64,000 nt of DNA from Roseiconus nitratireducens (GTDB lineage Bacteria > Planctomycetota > Planctomycetia > Pirellulales > Pirellulaceae), in the NCBI RefSeq assembly GCF_008629675.1, contig NZ_VWOX01000001.1:1-64000 (forward strand), read 5' to 3'. The notes under the pieces are model-generated. The model saw nothing but the letters and a program-made list of their open reading frames with translations, did no database searches and was not told the DNA's origin. This document shows, in pieces, positions 8,386-17,525 of the stretch. Within the stretch, counting starts at the first letter, position 1; each line of letters opens with the position of its first letter. The translations under genes and the position numbers were made by a program.

Positions 8386-8568
8386 CTATCCTTCGCCGAC
8401 CGTATCGTTTTCAGCAGCTTCCATTTCGGCTTCGTATTCCGCGTCCATCTTATCAATTTCTTCTTGGGACATCGTTTGTTCGATCGCCGCAGGTTGCGAG
8501 TCATCACATCCGACGGAGCTTCCAAGGCAAAGAATCACGAGAACCGCGGGCAGGAAAATCAATTTCAT
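8386..8568 (-). CDS. Small lipoprotein, unknown function
   Basis: The 60-residue product has a classic lipoprotein signal: MK, then a hydrophobic stretch LIFLPAVLVILCLG, then a lipobox ending SVGC. The mature part is only about 40 residues and strongly acidic (SQEEIDKMDAEYEAEMEAAEND), probably a single helix. The ATG at 8568 gives the proper signal peptide; the frame is open 14 codons further up but that would bury the signal. A strong terminator follows. No function can be assigned. Confidence 0.7.
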   Translation of the reverse strand: MKLIFLPAVLVILCLGSSVGCDDSQPAAIEQTMSQEEIDKMDAEYEAEMEAAENDTVGEG

Positions 8569-8785
8569 TGAATAATACTCCAGAAAAATAAATGGTCGTT
8601 TGAATGGCATTCATCTAAACGGCGGAAAGGAACTCGCGTTAAGACAATGCCTGACTAGCAGCGTCACATTCCAGCAGAATGCTCGTCAATCACGATTTCG
8701 ATGTAGCTGCCGTCGCCAAGCGGCGGCAACGCTCAAATCTCACGCGCTGGCGAGCGACGTGACAAGTTTTCGGACAAAGCCCAAC

Positions 8786-8813
8786 GGACAGCGTCACTTT
8801 GTGTGAACCGCGT
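8786..8813 (-). repeat. Dispersed 28-bp intergenic repeat (other copy at 38089)
   Basis: GGACAGCGTCACTTTGTG and the following ten bases match, in reverse complement, the sequence at 38089-38116 with two mismatches in 28. The copies lie in unrelated intergenic regions about 29 kb apart and in opposite orientation. Confidence 0.7.
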
Positions 8814-8921
8814 GACGCTAGCCGCGGATTTCTCACATCAACCGGCGGCAGATGCCTTGCCGCTCATTGCACCGCAATTCACGGTGTTGTTGATTGAACG
8901 TGGCGCTGTCCAGCGAAGACC

Positions 8922-8950
8922 GACCTCGCCCGAAACGATCGGGCGAGGTC
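8922..8950 (-). terminator. Hairpin terminator after the DUF1559 gene
   Basis: GACCTCGCCCGA is followed by a five-base loop and its exact complement TCGGGCGAGGTC, a 12-bp perfect stem 18 bases past the stop codon at 8969. The T-tract on the minus strand is poor, so it may act as a strong hairpin rather than a canonical intrinsic terminator. Confidence 0.7.
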
Positions 8951-8968
8951 GTCAGAATCAAAGTCGGG

Positions 8969-10222
8969 TTACTGATTCAGCTGTTCCTCGATCGTTTCGC
9001 TATTGGCGCGTGTACCGAGGGCACCCCAAAGTCCGTACGGGCTGGCGAAACCGGGGCCGTTGGGGCTACCGTCGCGACAAACCGTCGGGGCGTTTTGATC
9101 GCCGGATTCGATGCTGTCCGTCAGGAACACGACCGCGCCATCTCCCATCAAGACGTGAGCACCACCTTGGTGGCGACTACCGACGCTGAAGAAACCGTGG
9201 TTGCCGTCGCTGTTGTTGCGAACGCAACTGGGACTGTTGGGAGGCAGGATGGTTTGCACGCCTGCATAGGCGATTCGACCGTCACACCAGCGAGCGCCCC
9301 GACCGTTGTTGATCCCACCGTTGACGTTCGCCGTTTGCGAAAAGAACTTGGGTCGATTGGGGTCGATGTGGGGTCCGGTGGCACAATTCGCCGGGACGCC
9401 GATGTGCTCGGAGCCCGAATTGAAAAGCAAGTCCGTGATCTGCCGGGCGTAGTCGGCATTCACTTCTCGTTTGCCCAACGAAGTCGCGATTTCTCCACAG
9501 GCGACGGTGTTGGAAAGGCCGTCCAGAACATCACGAAATTTCATCTCGGTCCGTCCTTGGAAGAAGCCTCGCTGGCCAGCCCGTGCTCGGGTGACCATCC
9601 AGTTTTCGTCAAAATCGTTGCCGTTGCCGTTGCCATTTTGGATATAGCCACGCTCGTTCTTTCCGCCATTCCAGACGTAATTGAAGGTGTCACCATAGGA
9701 CGCCGCGTAGTTGGTGCGGCCGAGTTGGACACCGAACCCGGGGTCGCTGGGGCAACGCAGGGTCGGAATCCGAGTTGCCCACGGGCGGTACTGCTGGCGC
9801 CAGGGGGCGGGGCCCATCGGAGGCCACATCCCGTTGGTCACTTGGCCGGGCATCGTGTTGATCCCCGGGGCCAAGTCGGTGCTGGGATTGGAGATTGATT
9901 CCCACAAGCCCTGTTGCTCGAAGAACGGCAACAACGACACGAGGTAGCTCAGGCGGAGCCGATTGCTGTTGTAGGTGATGTCACCGTTGTAGCAGCGGTC
10001 GGTGCCGGTCATGTTCGTCGGCAATTGCTTGAATGCCGAATGGTAATTGTGGATGGCCAATCCGATCTGCTTGAAATTGTTGCTACACGACATCCGCCGC
10101 GCGGCTTCGCGAGCCGCCTGCACGGCCGGCAACAAGAGGCCGACCAGAATTCCAATGATGGCGATGACAACGAGCAATTCCACCAACGTGAATGCCCCTC
10201 GCCGCGAAATAGTGCTTCGCAT
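8969..10222 (-). CDS. DUF1559 protein with prepilin-type N-terminus
   Basis: The 417-residue product starts with a type IV pilin-like signal, RRGAFTLVELLVVIAIIGIL, then an AREAARRMSC helix, the usual opening of the very large planctomycete DUF1559 family. Near the C-terminus RHQGGAHVLMGDGAV fits the H-x9-DG prepilin-processing-associated motif. These proteins are thought to be surface-exposed pseudopilins; function is not established. ATG start at 10222, with a hairpin terminator directly downstream. Confidence 0.93.
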   Translation of the reverse strand: MRSTISRRGAFTLVELLVVIAIIGILVGLLLPAVQAAREAARRMSCSNNFKQIGLAIHNYHSAFKQLPTNMTGTDRCYNGDITYNSNRLRLSYLVSLLPFFEQQGLWESISNPSTDLAPGINTMPGQVTNGMWPPMGPAPWRQQYRPWATRIPTLRCPSDPGFGVQLGRTNYAASYGDTFNYVWNGGKNERGYIQNGNGNGNDFDENWMVTRARAGQRGFFQGRTEMKFRDVLDGLSNTVACGEIATSLGKREVNADYARQITDLLFNSGSEHIGVPANCATGPHIDPNRPKFFSQTANVNGGINNGRGARWCDGRIAYAGVQTILPPNSPSCVRNNSDGNHGFFSVGSRHQGGAHVLMGDGAVVFLTDSIESGDQNAPTVCRDGSPNGPGFASPYGLWGALGTRANSETIEEQLNQ

Positions 10223-10619
10223 GGATCACTCAAAAATACGAGAAGAGAAAAAGGAGAAACTTCGAATCTGTCGCCCCAGTCCGCAAGAAAATATTGCTAA
10301 GGGCCGAAACCGAATGTCCTAGGTTGTAGCCCAATGGAGTTAGATGATGGGGGGATACAGTATAATTCCGGAGTTTTTTTACGGGCGGTTCCGTCTCCGG
10401 TCCGGATTAATCGCATTCGGACAACTGCAGGTTGCCACGTTTTGCTTGCCAGGACGGAAAAATTGCGTTGGCACGTGATGAACCGGTGTTCGCTGCGGTT
10501 CGTACAGGGGGCATCGATCAGATCGCATCGGGCCCCGCGATTTAGCGGCTTTTGATTGACATGAATGCGACCCAATCCTAAGTTGGAGGGTTGGATTTTC
10601 ACCCTCTCTGCGTCCTCTG
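10223..10619. other. Divergent intergenic region
   Basis: No coding region is convincing. It should hold the promoters of the DUF1559 gene (minus) and of the secreted protein gene (plus). A perfect TATAAT occurs at 10361-10366 on the plus strand without a good -35 box. Confidence 0.5.
10556..10584 (+). promoter_or_regulatory. Candidate sigma70-type promoter
   Basis: TTGACA at 10556-10561 is followed after 17 bases by TAAGTT at 10579-10584, 35 bases before the ATG of the secreted protein gene. The -35 box is perfect; the -10 box is weak. Confidence 0.4.
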
Positions 10620-11003
10620 ATGCTGCGTTTTCTAGCACTTGTCGTGATTCTGACGTCGACGATCGGCCTCGTGTCGTCGCGGCCGGCGTATGGAAGTTGC
10701 GGTGATTGGCTAGCCCACCCGAACGGGTTGGCTGCGGCTGAACGGGCTGCCGACGGGACCGCAGGGCAGTCGCCGTCGATACCGAACCCGCCCTGCAACG
10801 GTCCGCTCTGTCGGCGGGCTCCCGCGAACCCGCTGCCCGGGCCGTCGGCACCAACAACGCAGCAGTACCATCACGAGGCGGTGTGTCCGCCCGAGGGTGC
10901 TCTCTCTGGTTTCATTCTGGAAACGGAGTTGGCGGGCGAGGATTTTCTTGGGTCCGCTCGTCGTTATCTGGGGCGGATCGACCGGCCACCACGGGCCTGG
11001 TGA
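10620..11003 (+). CDS. Small secreted Cys-containing protein, unknown function
   Basis: The 127-residue product begins with a signal peptide (MLRFLALVVILTSTIGLV, cleavage likely after PAYG). The mature part has two paired-cysteine motifs, SCGDWLAHPN and PCNGPLCRRAP, a proline-rich stretch, then an acidic-to-neutral tail. The cysteines could form disulfides outside the cytoplasm. The family is not recognised, but similar short secreted proteins with a CxGPxC-type motif seem to occur in planctomycetes. A possible promoter lies just upstream. It is followed by about 260 bases before the multiheme cytochrome gene, same strand. Confidence 0.6.
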   Translation: MLRFLALVVILTSTIGLVSSRPAYGSCGDWLAHPNGLAAAERAADGTAGQSPSIPNPPCNGPLCRRAPANPLPGPSAPTTQQYHHEAVCPPEGALSGFILETELAGEDFLGSARRYLGRIDRPPRAW

Positions 11004-11267
11004 CGCATCGCCGTCAATGGTCATCGTCAGGCGTGCGCCTTGGATGACCCTGGGAGAGCCGCGCCGCCCAGCGTGCGAGGTTTTTCGAATCCGTCGTTCT
11101 AGATGAAACAGGCGGATTCCGGTTTCCCCAGGCCCCTGCGAACGCGGGGGCTGATCGGCGATGGCTGACACTGTGATTGATCCGAATCGCGATGCGGTTC
11201 GGATCCGCGACCCGGTGTGATGGCACCGGTCGCAGCTGCCACCCGTCTTGTCACCAGGAATGCTTCG

Positions 11268-14168
11268 ATGTCATCGGTCCCCTATGGCGCCGCTCCGGCG
11301 ACGCCGCGAAAGAAGTACGTGCGTGCCGTCGGCCCACGACTTCGCAAACTGCTGTATTTCATTTTTGTCCTTGTCGCACTTTTATTTGCCAATTCCGGCT
11401 ATCTGGCTCTGATCACCTTTTTGGAATGGTTGCGCGATCAGACCTATCAGGATTTTTACTACCAATACATGTTCCTGGCTCACTTGGTGCTGGGGCTGGT
11501 TCTGATTGTGCCTTTGGTGGTTTTTGGTTTCGTTCACATGTGGAACACCAAGAACCGACGCAACCGCCGAGCGATTCGGATCGGTTACGCCCTGTTCGTG
11601 ATCAGCCTGTTGGTATTGATCACCGGGATTCTGTTGGTGCGAATCGGCGGGTTTGATTTGAAGCAGCCGCTGGCGCGCAACACGGTGTATTGGCTGCACG
11701 TGGCGTGTCCGCTTGCGGCGGTTTGGCTGTACTGGCTGCACCGCCTGGCCGGCCCGCGGATCAAATGGCGAATCGGCATGAGCTTTGCCGGAGTGGCCGG
11801 CGTGGCGATCGCGGCGATGGTGGTGTTGCAAATGCAGGACCCGCGGCAGTGGAATGCCGTGGGGCCGGAATCGGGAGTGAAGTATTTCGAGCCGTCGCTG
11901 GCACGGACATCCAGCGGCAATTTCATTCCCGCCGATGCATTGATGAACGACGCGTATTGCGTCAAGTGCCACGCCGATATCCACAAGGATTGGAGTGACA
12001 GCGTGCACCGCTTCAGTTCCTTCAACAATCCTCCGTACCTGGCCAGCGTCAGCGAGACCCGCGAAGTTTCGTTGGAGCGGGACGGATCAATCCAGGCTTC
12101 GCGTTGGTGTGCCGGCTGCCATGATCCGGTCCCGTTTTTCTCCGGGGCATTTGATGATCCGAAGTTTGACATGCTGCAGCACGCGACCGCCAAGGCGGGC
12201 ATCACCTGCACGGTGTGTCACGCGATCACGAATGTCAACAGTGTCCGCGGGAACGCCGACTACACGATCGAAGAACCCTTGCATTACCCGTTTGCCAGCA
12301 GCGACAACGCCGCGCTGCAGTGGATTAACAATCAATTGGTCAAGGCCAAGCCGTCGTTCCACAAAAAGACGTTCTTGAAGCCGTTTCACAAAACGGCGGA
12401 GTTCTGTTCGACGTGCCACAAGGTTCACTTGCCCCAGGCGCTCAACCACTACAAGGAATTCTTGCGCGGGCAAAACCACTACGATCCGTATCTGTTCAGT
12501 GGCGTCTCGGGTCACGGCGCGCGAAGCTTTTACTACCCGCCCAAAGCTGTCGACAACTGCAGCAAGTGCCACATGCCGTTGGTCGCTTCGAACGACTTCG
12601 GCGCCAAATTGTTTGACGATGCCGAAGAGCTCAGCGTGCACGATCACCTGTTCCCGTCGGCCAACACGGGCATCGCCTGGCTTCGCGATCGGGAGGGCAT
12701 CATCGCGGCGCACCAGGAGTTTTTGAAAGACGTGATGCGGGTGGACATTTTCGGGATCCGCAATGAAGGCGAAATTGACGGCGAATTGATCGCGCCGCTC
12801 CGTCCCGAGGTTCCCACCTTGCAGCCGGGGAACAAGTACCTGCTGGAAACCGTGATTCGCACCTTGAAGCTCGGGCACCTGTTCACCCAGGGCACCGTCG
12901 ACTCCAACGAGATCTGGTTGGATGTGACGGTCACCAGCGGTGATCGCGTGATCGGCCGCAGCGGGGCGATCGACTCGGAGAAAGGAAACGAAGTGGACCC
13001 TTGGTCCCACTTCGTCAACGTGTTCATGTTGGACAAGGACGGGAATCGAATCGATCGGCGGAACGCCCAGGACATCTTCACGCCGCTGTACAACCACCAG
13101 ATCCCACCGGGAGCCGGTCAGACCGTCCACTATGCTCTGGAGGTCCCCGATGACCTGACGGCGCCGGTGACGGTCGAATTGAAGCTGCAGTATCGGAAAT
13201 TCGATCAGCGTTACATGGATTTCGTCGCGAAGAAGAATGAGCAGTTGGGGCAAGTCATCCGCGGGCATCAGCCGGGACAAGACTATGTCAACGAACTGCC
13301 GATCACCACGCTGGCGGTGGACACCGTGACGTTCCCGGTCGACGGCGTCGACGCTCCGGTCGAGAACCAGCCGCGTGAAGTCCCGACCTGGCAGCGCTGG
13401 AACGACTACGGAATCGGCTTGCTCTTGAAGGGCAAGGCCGAACTTCGTCAGGCGGAAGAGGCGTTCAAGGAGGTGGAAAAGCTGGATCGCTGGGACGGCC
13501 CGATGAACCTGGCACGCGTGCTGAATGAAGAAGGCCGATTGGATGAGGCCGTCGAGGCACTCAATCGGGCCGAGCAATTCAGTGACGCGGAAGGGTTTCC
13601 GCGATGGACGTGGGCCTGGCTATCCGGCGCCGTGAACGCGCAGCAAGGACGCTTGGAGGAAGCCGAGCGGAACCTGCGCAGCGTGTTGGAAGATAGCACC
13701 GAAGACATGCAGCGGCGCGGCTTCGATTTTAGTCTGGACATCGAAGTGATCAATCTGCTGGGACGGACCCAGTTTGACCTCGGCAATGTGCGCGAACGCC
13801 AGCAGCGCGAGGAAGAAAGCCGACGCTATTTCGACGAAGCCATTTCGCGTTTCCAGAAGACGTTGGAGATCGATCCGGAGAATGTGACGGCGCATCACAA
13901 CCTGCAGCGGCTGTATGAGAAGCTTGGCGACAAGGAGAAGGCGGCCGAGCATCAGAGACTGCACCTGCGGTACAAACCTGACGACAACGCCAAGGGCCGG
14001 GCCGTGCGCTTGGCTCGCGAAAAGTACCCGGCGGCCAACCATGCCGCCGAAGCGGTGGTGATTTATCCACTCAACCGCGAAGCCCATGAATCGGAAACCA
14101 ATGAAACGAAAATCATCGCGATCGAAAACAGCCAGGAGGCGACCCATGTCGAAACCAAAGGCTCCTGA
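11268..14168 (+). CDS. Membrane-anchored pentaheme cytochrome c with TPR tail
   Basis: The 966-residue protein probably carries electrons across or along the cytoplasmic membrane. Five hydrophobic helices lie at about residues 29-51, 68-90, 104-126, 138-160 and 169-187. Helices 2 and 4 carry histidine pairs (H72/H90 and H144/H158) that could bind b-type heme. Five CxxCH motifs follow: CVKCH 231, CAGCH 281, CTVCH 314, CSTCH 380, CSKCH 431, arranged as in cytochrome c554-like proteins, then a beta-rich region and C-terminal tetratricopeptide repeats (about 715-930). The ATG at 11268 was preferred over GTG/ATG at 11217/11220 because AGGAA lies 8 bases before it. The stop overlaps the next gene by 23 bases, indicating translational coupling to the CRTAC1-like protein. 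The histidine-ligand idea is inference; the substrate is unknown. Confidence 0.85.
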   Translation: MSSVPYGAAPATPRKKYVRAVGPRLRKLLYFIFVLVALLFANSGYLALITFLEWLRDQTYQDFYYQYMFLAHLVLGLVLIVPLVVFGFVHMWNTKNRRNRRAIRIGYALFVISLLVLITGILLVRIGGFDLKQPLARNTVYWLHVACPLAAVWLYWLHRLAGPRIKWRIGMSFAGVAGVAIAAMVVLQMQDPRQWNAVGPESGVKYFEPSLARTSSGNFIPADALMNDAYCVKCHADIHKDWSDSVHRFSSFNNPPYLASVSETREVSLERDGSIQASRWCAGCHDPVPFFSGAFDDPKFDMLQHATAKAGITCTVCHAITNVNSVRGNADYTIEEPLHYPFASSDNAALQWINNQLVKAKPSFHKKTFLKPFHKTAEFCSTCHKVHLPQALNHYKEFLRGQNHYDPYLFSGVSGHGARSFYYPPKAVDNCSKCHMPLVASNDFGAKLFDDAEELSVHDHLFPSANTGIAWLRDREGIIAAHQEFLKDVMRVDIFGIRNEGEIDGELIAPLRPEVPTLQPGNKYLLETVIRTLKLGHLFTQGTVDSNEIWLDVTVTSGDRVIGRSGAIDSEKGNEVDPWSHFVNVFMLDKDGNRIDRRNAQDIFTPLYNHQIPPGAGQTVHYALEVPDDLTAPVTVELKLQYRKFDQRYMDFVAKKNEQLGQVIRGHQPGQDYVNELPITTLAVDTVTFPVDGVDAPVENQPREVPTWQRWNDYGIGLLLKGKAELRQAEEAFKEVEKLDRWDGPMNLARVLNEEGRLDEAVEALNRAEQFSDAEGFPRWTWAWLSGAVNAQQGRLEEAERNLRSVLEDSTEDMQRRGFDFSLDIEVINLLGRTQFDLGNVRERQQREEESRRYFDEAISRFQKTLEIDPENVTAHHNLQRLYEKLGDKEKAAEHQRLHLRYKPDDNAKGRAVRLAREKYPAANHAAEAVVIYPLNREAHESETNETKIIAIENSQEATHVETKGS

Positions 14169-16005
14169 GACGGACCGGTATGAAGAGGAGGAAGTCTTGC
14201 GGGACGACGCGGAAATCGGTCGCGCGTTCCGCCGGTCGTTGATTGCCCTGGTGGCGCTGCTGGCAATCGGTGCGGTCGCAGCGTTTTTGCTGTCTCGTCC
14301 CAAGCCGTCTCCGCCGGTGAAGGAAACCGAATTGGCCGAGGTCAAAACTCGCCAGTTGCCCGACGTGAAAGTGCCTTCGGTGACATTCACGGACGTGACC
14401 GAGCAGGCGGGAATCGATTTCGTGCACAACAACGGTGCCGTCGGGGACAAATTATTGCCCGAAACCATGGGCGGTGGCGTGGCGGCTTTGGACTTTGACA
14501 ACGACGGCGACCAGGACCTGCTGTTCGTCAATTCCCAGGATTGGCCGTGGGATTCGCCCAGCGACCGGTCGAAGTCATCGATGCTGTATCGCAATGACGG
14601 CGGGGAGTTCGTCGACGTGACCGAAGCGTCCGGATTGAAGCTGGCCGACTACGCGATGGGCGTGGCCGTGGGTGACTATGACAACGACGGCCGGGTCGAC
14701 GTTTTTATCACCAGCGTGGGTGCCAACCATCTGTTCCACAACCTGGGTGAGGGTCGATTCGAGGAGGTGACCGATTCGGCCGGAGTGGGTGGCGAGGCAA
14801 ATCGCTGGAGCACCAGTGCCGGTTGGTTTGACTACGACAACGATGGCGATTTGGACCTGTTCGTTTGCAACTACGTCCAGTGGAGCCGCGAGTATGACCA
14901 ATCACAGAACTTCCAACTGGTCGGGGGTGGACGCGCCTACGGTCGTCCGCAGAACTTCGAAGGGACGTTTCCCTACCTGTACCGCAACGACGGCGATGGC
15001 AAGTTCGTGGATGTCTCGGAAGAGGCTGGCGTGCAGGTCCGCAACGAAGCGACGGGCGTTCCGCTGTCCAAGTCGTTGGGGCTGGCGTTTTGCGATTTTG
15101 ACGCCAACGGGACCCTGGACGTGATCGTTGCCAACGACACCGTCCAGAATCTGCTGCTGCGCAACGACGGCGAGGGGCATTTCTCCGAAGTCGGTGCGTT
15201 AACCGGGATCGCGTTTGACAGTAGCGGAAACGCCCGCGGAGCGATGGGGATCGACGTCGCATCGTTTCGCGGACGCAAGGCGTTGGCGGTGGCAATCGGG
15301 AACTTTAGCAACGAGATGACCGCGCTGTATGTGACGCCGACCGGCCGCATGCAGTTCTACGACGAAGCGGTGTCGACGGGCTTGGGGCCCAGCACGCGGT
15401 TGCTGTTGACGTTTGGGCTGTTCTATCTGGACTACGATCTGGACGGTCGATCGGACCTGTTCTGCGCCAACGGGCACCTGGAAGAGGACATCAACCGCGT
15501 GCAGCCGAGCCAGCATTACGAGCAGCCGCCGCAAATGTTTTGGAACGCGGGGCCGAAGTACGGAACGGAGTTCCTGCCGGTCGGCCCGGAGCAGGTTGGC
15601 GAAGACCTGCTAAAACCGATTGCCGGTCGCGGGGCCGCCTACGCGGATTTTGATGGGGACGGTGATCTGGACATCGTGATCACGTCCACCGGTCGCGCGC
15701 CCCGTCTGCTGCGCAACGATCAGCAGTTGGGACATCACTGGTTGCGACTGAAGTTGCGCGGCGACGGAAAACAGTGCAACCGTGATGCGATCGGATCTTG
15801 GGTGGAGTTGACCGTCGGTGACGAAGTCTTGCGTCAACAAGTCATGCCGACACGCAGCTACCTGTCGCAGGTCGAATTGCCGATCACGTTCGGGCTCGGC
15901 GAGTCCGATCGCATTGATTCCATGGTCATCCATTGGGCAGACGGGCACCGGCAAGAGGTCGATCCGCCAGAGGTGGACCAAATGCAGGTGATCGAGCGGC
16001 AGTAA
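14146..16005 (+). CDS. CRTAC1-like FG-GAP/VCBS protein with ASPIC/UnbV domain
   Basis: The 619-residue protein has a short basic/acidic N-terminus, one transmembrane helix (about residues 32-50) and a predicted extracytoplasmic beta-propeller. At least six calcium-binding type repeats are visible, such as DFDNDGDQD, DYDNDGRVD, DYDNDGDLD, DFDANGTLD, DYDLDGRSD and DFDGDGDLD. The C-terminus resembles the UnbV/ASPIC domain (GxWVELTVGDEVLRQQV...YLSQVELP, then a GLG motif). The ATG at 14146 is preceded by a perfect AGGAGG six bases away and lies inside the cytochrome gene, so the two products are probably made together and may form a complex. Function of the family is unknown in bacteria. Confidence 0.88.
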   Translation: MSKPKAPETDRYEEEEVLRDDAEIGRAFRRSLIALVALLAIGAVAAFLLSRPKPSPPVKETELAEVKTRQLPDVKVPSVTFTDVTEQAGIDFVHNNGAVGDKLLPETMGGGVAALDFDNDGDQDLLFVNSQDWPWDSPSDRSKSSMLYRNDGGEFVDVTEASGLKLADYAMGVAVGDYDNDGRVDVFITSVGANHLFHNLGEGRFEEVTDSAGVGGEANRWSTSAGWFDYDNDGDLDLFVCNYVQWSREYDQSQNFQLVGGGRAYGRPQNFEGTFPYLYRNDGDGKFVDVSEEAGVQVRNEATGVPLSKSLGLAFCDFDANGTLDVIVANDTVQNLLLRNDGEGHFSEVGALTGIAFDSSGNARGAMGIDVASFRGRKALAVAIGNFSNEMTALYVTPTGRMQFYDEAVSTGLGPSTRLLLTFGLFYLDYDLDGRSDLFCANGHLEEDINRVQPSQHYEQPPQMFWNAGPKYGTEFLPVGPEQVGEDLLKPIAGRGAAYADFDGDGDLDIVITSTGRAPRLLRNDQQLGHHWLRLKLRGDGKQCNRDAIGSWVELTVGDEVLRQQVMPTRSYLSQVELPITFGLGESDRIDSMVIHWADGHRQEVDPPEVDQMQVIERQ

Positions 16006-16334
16006 CGACCTTGCTTGACTCCCGTCGCGAAGCGGCGTCAGCCCCCCCGCCGTCGGCGCAGGCCGACGGAAACGGCTGCGCGAGACAACACCAGCCACGC
16101 CGCGGCGACAGCATCCGCTTCAGCGAGCCGCGAGGCAAACCTCTCCTCGCTGCGCTCGTCCCTGCTTGGAAAGGAGCGTGACGTAAGACGGCTCGACCTA
16201 CGAGGGGGCGGGCAGCCCGAGCATTGGGGCAGCCAGCGGGTCGGGGCGAGTTTGGGCGGCTGAGGTGACGATGCGGTACATTGGTAGCTGTCCGTCCGTT
16301 CGCCGTTTCCGCTTGCCGTTGGTCCGAGGATGCC
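16006..16334. other. Intergenic, no gene seen
   Basis: GC-rich sequence with imperfect palindromes (for example around CCGTCGGCGCAGGCCGACGG near 16051). No frame looks like protein and no clear promoter was found. Confidence 0.5.
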
Positions 16335-16637
16335 ATGAACGCTTTCGAACCCGAGAGTGCCGGTCTCTGCGATCGCTGTTTGAAAGAACTGATCAGCGGA
16401 CGCGGCGAATTCTATGAGATCCAGATCGACGCCAAAGTCGATTCCTCGCCGCCGATCCTGGATTCCTCGTCGCCGGCCGATTTGGATTCGCTGGACCGAC
16501 AATGGGGCGAGGTGATCCGGCAGTTGGAATCAACGCCTCAGGTGGATGCGGAAAACCAGGTCCGGTGCAGGCGGCGGCTGCTGTTGTGCGGCACCTGCTT
16601 CCCGCTTTGGATCGACGATCCCACCGGCAGCGGTTGA
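16335..16637 (+). CDS. Small protein with two CxxC pairs, unknown function
   Basis: The 100-residue, acidic, cytoplasmic-looking protein has CDRC near residue 12 and CGTC near residue 88, which could form a zinc ribbon across the sequence. The ATG at 16335 was chosen because the first CxxC follows directly; an upstream ATG-like extension has no conserved look. It precedes the acyltransferase gene by 58 bases on the same strand. No family recognised. Confidence 0.6.
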   Translation: MNAFEPESAGLCDRCLKELISGRGEFYEIQIDAKVDSSPPILDSSSPADLDSLDRQWGEVIRQLESTPQVDAENQVRCRRRLLLCGTCFPLWIDDPTGSG

Positions 16638-16695
16638 GCGCCTGCCGCCCGGATTCATCTTGCCGCGATCCAGTTCGCCTTCTATTTAGGACATT

Positions 16696-17427
16696 GTGAG
16701 TTTCACGGTGTCCCCGCCACGTTTTGCTAGCGAACGATCGGACTGGTTCATGAATAAGTGGTTGCCGCAATTGGTGTTCTGGATGGTCAAGTTGCTCAAG
16801 GTCACGTGCCGGATCCGGGCGATCAACGACCAGCGACCCGCACTGCGTGCTGCCGGTCAGCCGTACATTTACGCCACTCTGCACGCGCAGCAGCTGGCGG
16901 TCGTGGTGTACGGGGAACCGGGAACCGGGGCGATCGTTTCACGCAGCAAGGATGGCGACCTGATCGCCCGCAGCCTGGAAAAAACCGGGGTTGTTCCGAT
17001 TCGAGGCAGCAGCGGGACCCGCAAAGGCGGGGCGACCGCTTTGCGAGCAATGGTCAATCACGTCGCGTCGGGGAAACCTGTTTGCGTGATGGTCGACGGA
17101 CCGAAGGGGCCACGCGGCACCGTCAACCCGGGCGTGGCGATGCTGTCGCAAAAGACTGGCGCCCCGGTGATTCCTTTGTTGATGGTCCCGAATCGGCGCA
17201 AGGTGTTTGCCAGCACCTGGGATCGCACGCAGATTCCGTTTCCGTTCAGCACCATCGTCGGCGCGTTCGGCGATCCGATGTTTCCGGTTGAAGGGGAAAG
17301 CGTGAAGCAATTCACCGCTCGAATCCAAGACAAGTTGGCGGAACTGGAATGCGAACACGATCCTGACGAGGCGGCCGTCACAGAGCAATCGGTCGAACCG
17401 ACGTCGGCGCCGGCACGAGCAGCCTGA
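16696..17427 (+). CDS. DUF374 lysophospholipid acyltransferase-like protein
   Basis: The 243-residue product resembles DUF374 proteins, which belong to the PlsC-like acyltransferase group and are thought to act on lipid A or phospholipid precursors at the membrane. It contains YATLHAQQLA with the candidate catalytic histidine, SRSKDGDLIARSLEKTG, IRGSSGTRKGG, and CVMVDGPKGPRG. The start may be GTG at 16696 (AGGA four bases before) or ATG at 16750; the latter leads straight into a hydrophobic N-terminal segment. The tail after residue 220 is acidic and low-complexity. Confidence 0.82.
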   Translation: MSFTVSPPRFASERSDWFMNKWLPQLVFWMVKLLKVTCRIRAINDQRPALRAAGQPYIYATLHAQQLAVVVYGEPGTGAIVSRSKDGDLIARSLEKTGVVPIRGSSGTRKGGATALRAMVNHVASGKPVCVMVDGPKGPRGTVNPGVAMLSQKTGAPVIPLLMVPNRRKVFASTWDRTQIPFPFSTIVGAFGDPMFPVEGESVKQFTARIQDKLAELECEHDPDEAAVTEQSVEPTSAPARAA

Positions 17428-17525
17428 CCCGGCCCGGCAAGCGGTCGCCGCGCGGAACCGGGCAGCTCTCCAGCCTCTCGGCACGCGAAGTGGATCGCGA
17501 CCCGTGCAGGCGGTGCAGACGGTCG

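Larger units (their letters stand above)
8569..8968. other. Intergenic region with repeats, no gene seen
   Basis: Contains a GTAGCTGCCGTCGCC-type hairpin starting near 8704 (shared with 41169), a 28-base dispersed repeat at 8786-8813, and the DUF1559 terminator at 8922-8950. Open frames here lack protein-like composition. Confidence 0.6.

Noticed and set aside
12087-13577. Long minus-strand ORF opposite the pentaheme cytochrome gene
   Set aside because: It mirrors the plus-strand gene, which has five CxxCH motifs and TPRs; the antisense frame is histidine/arginine-rich with no domain.
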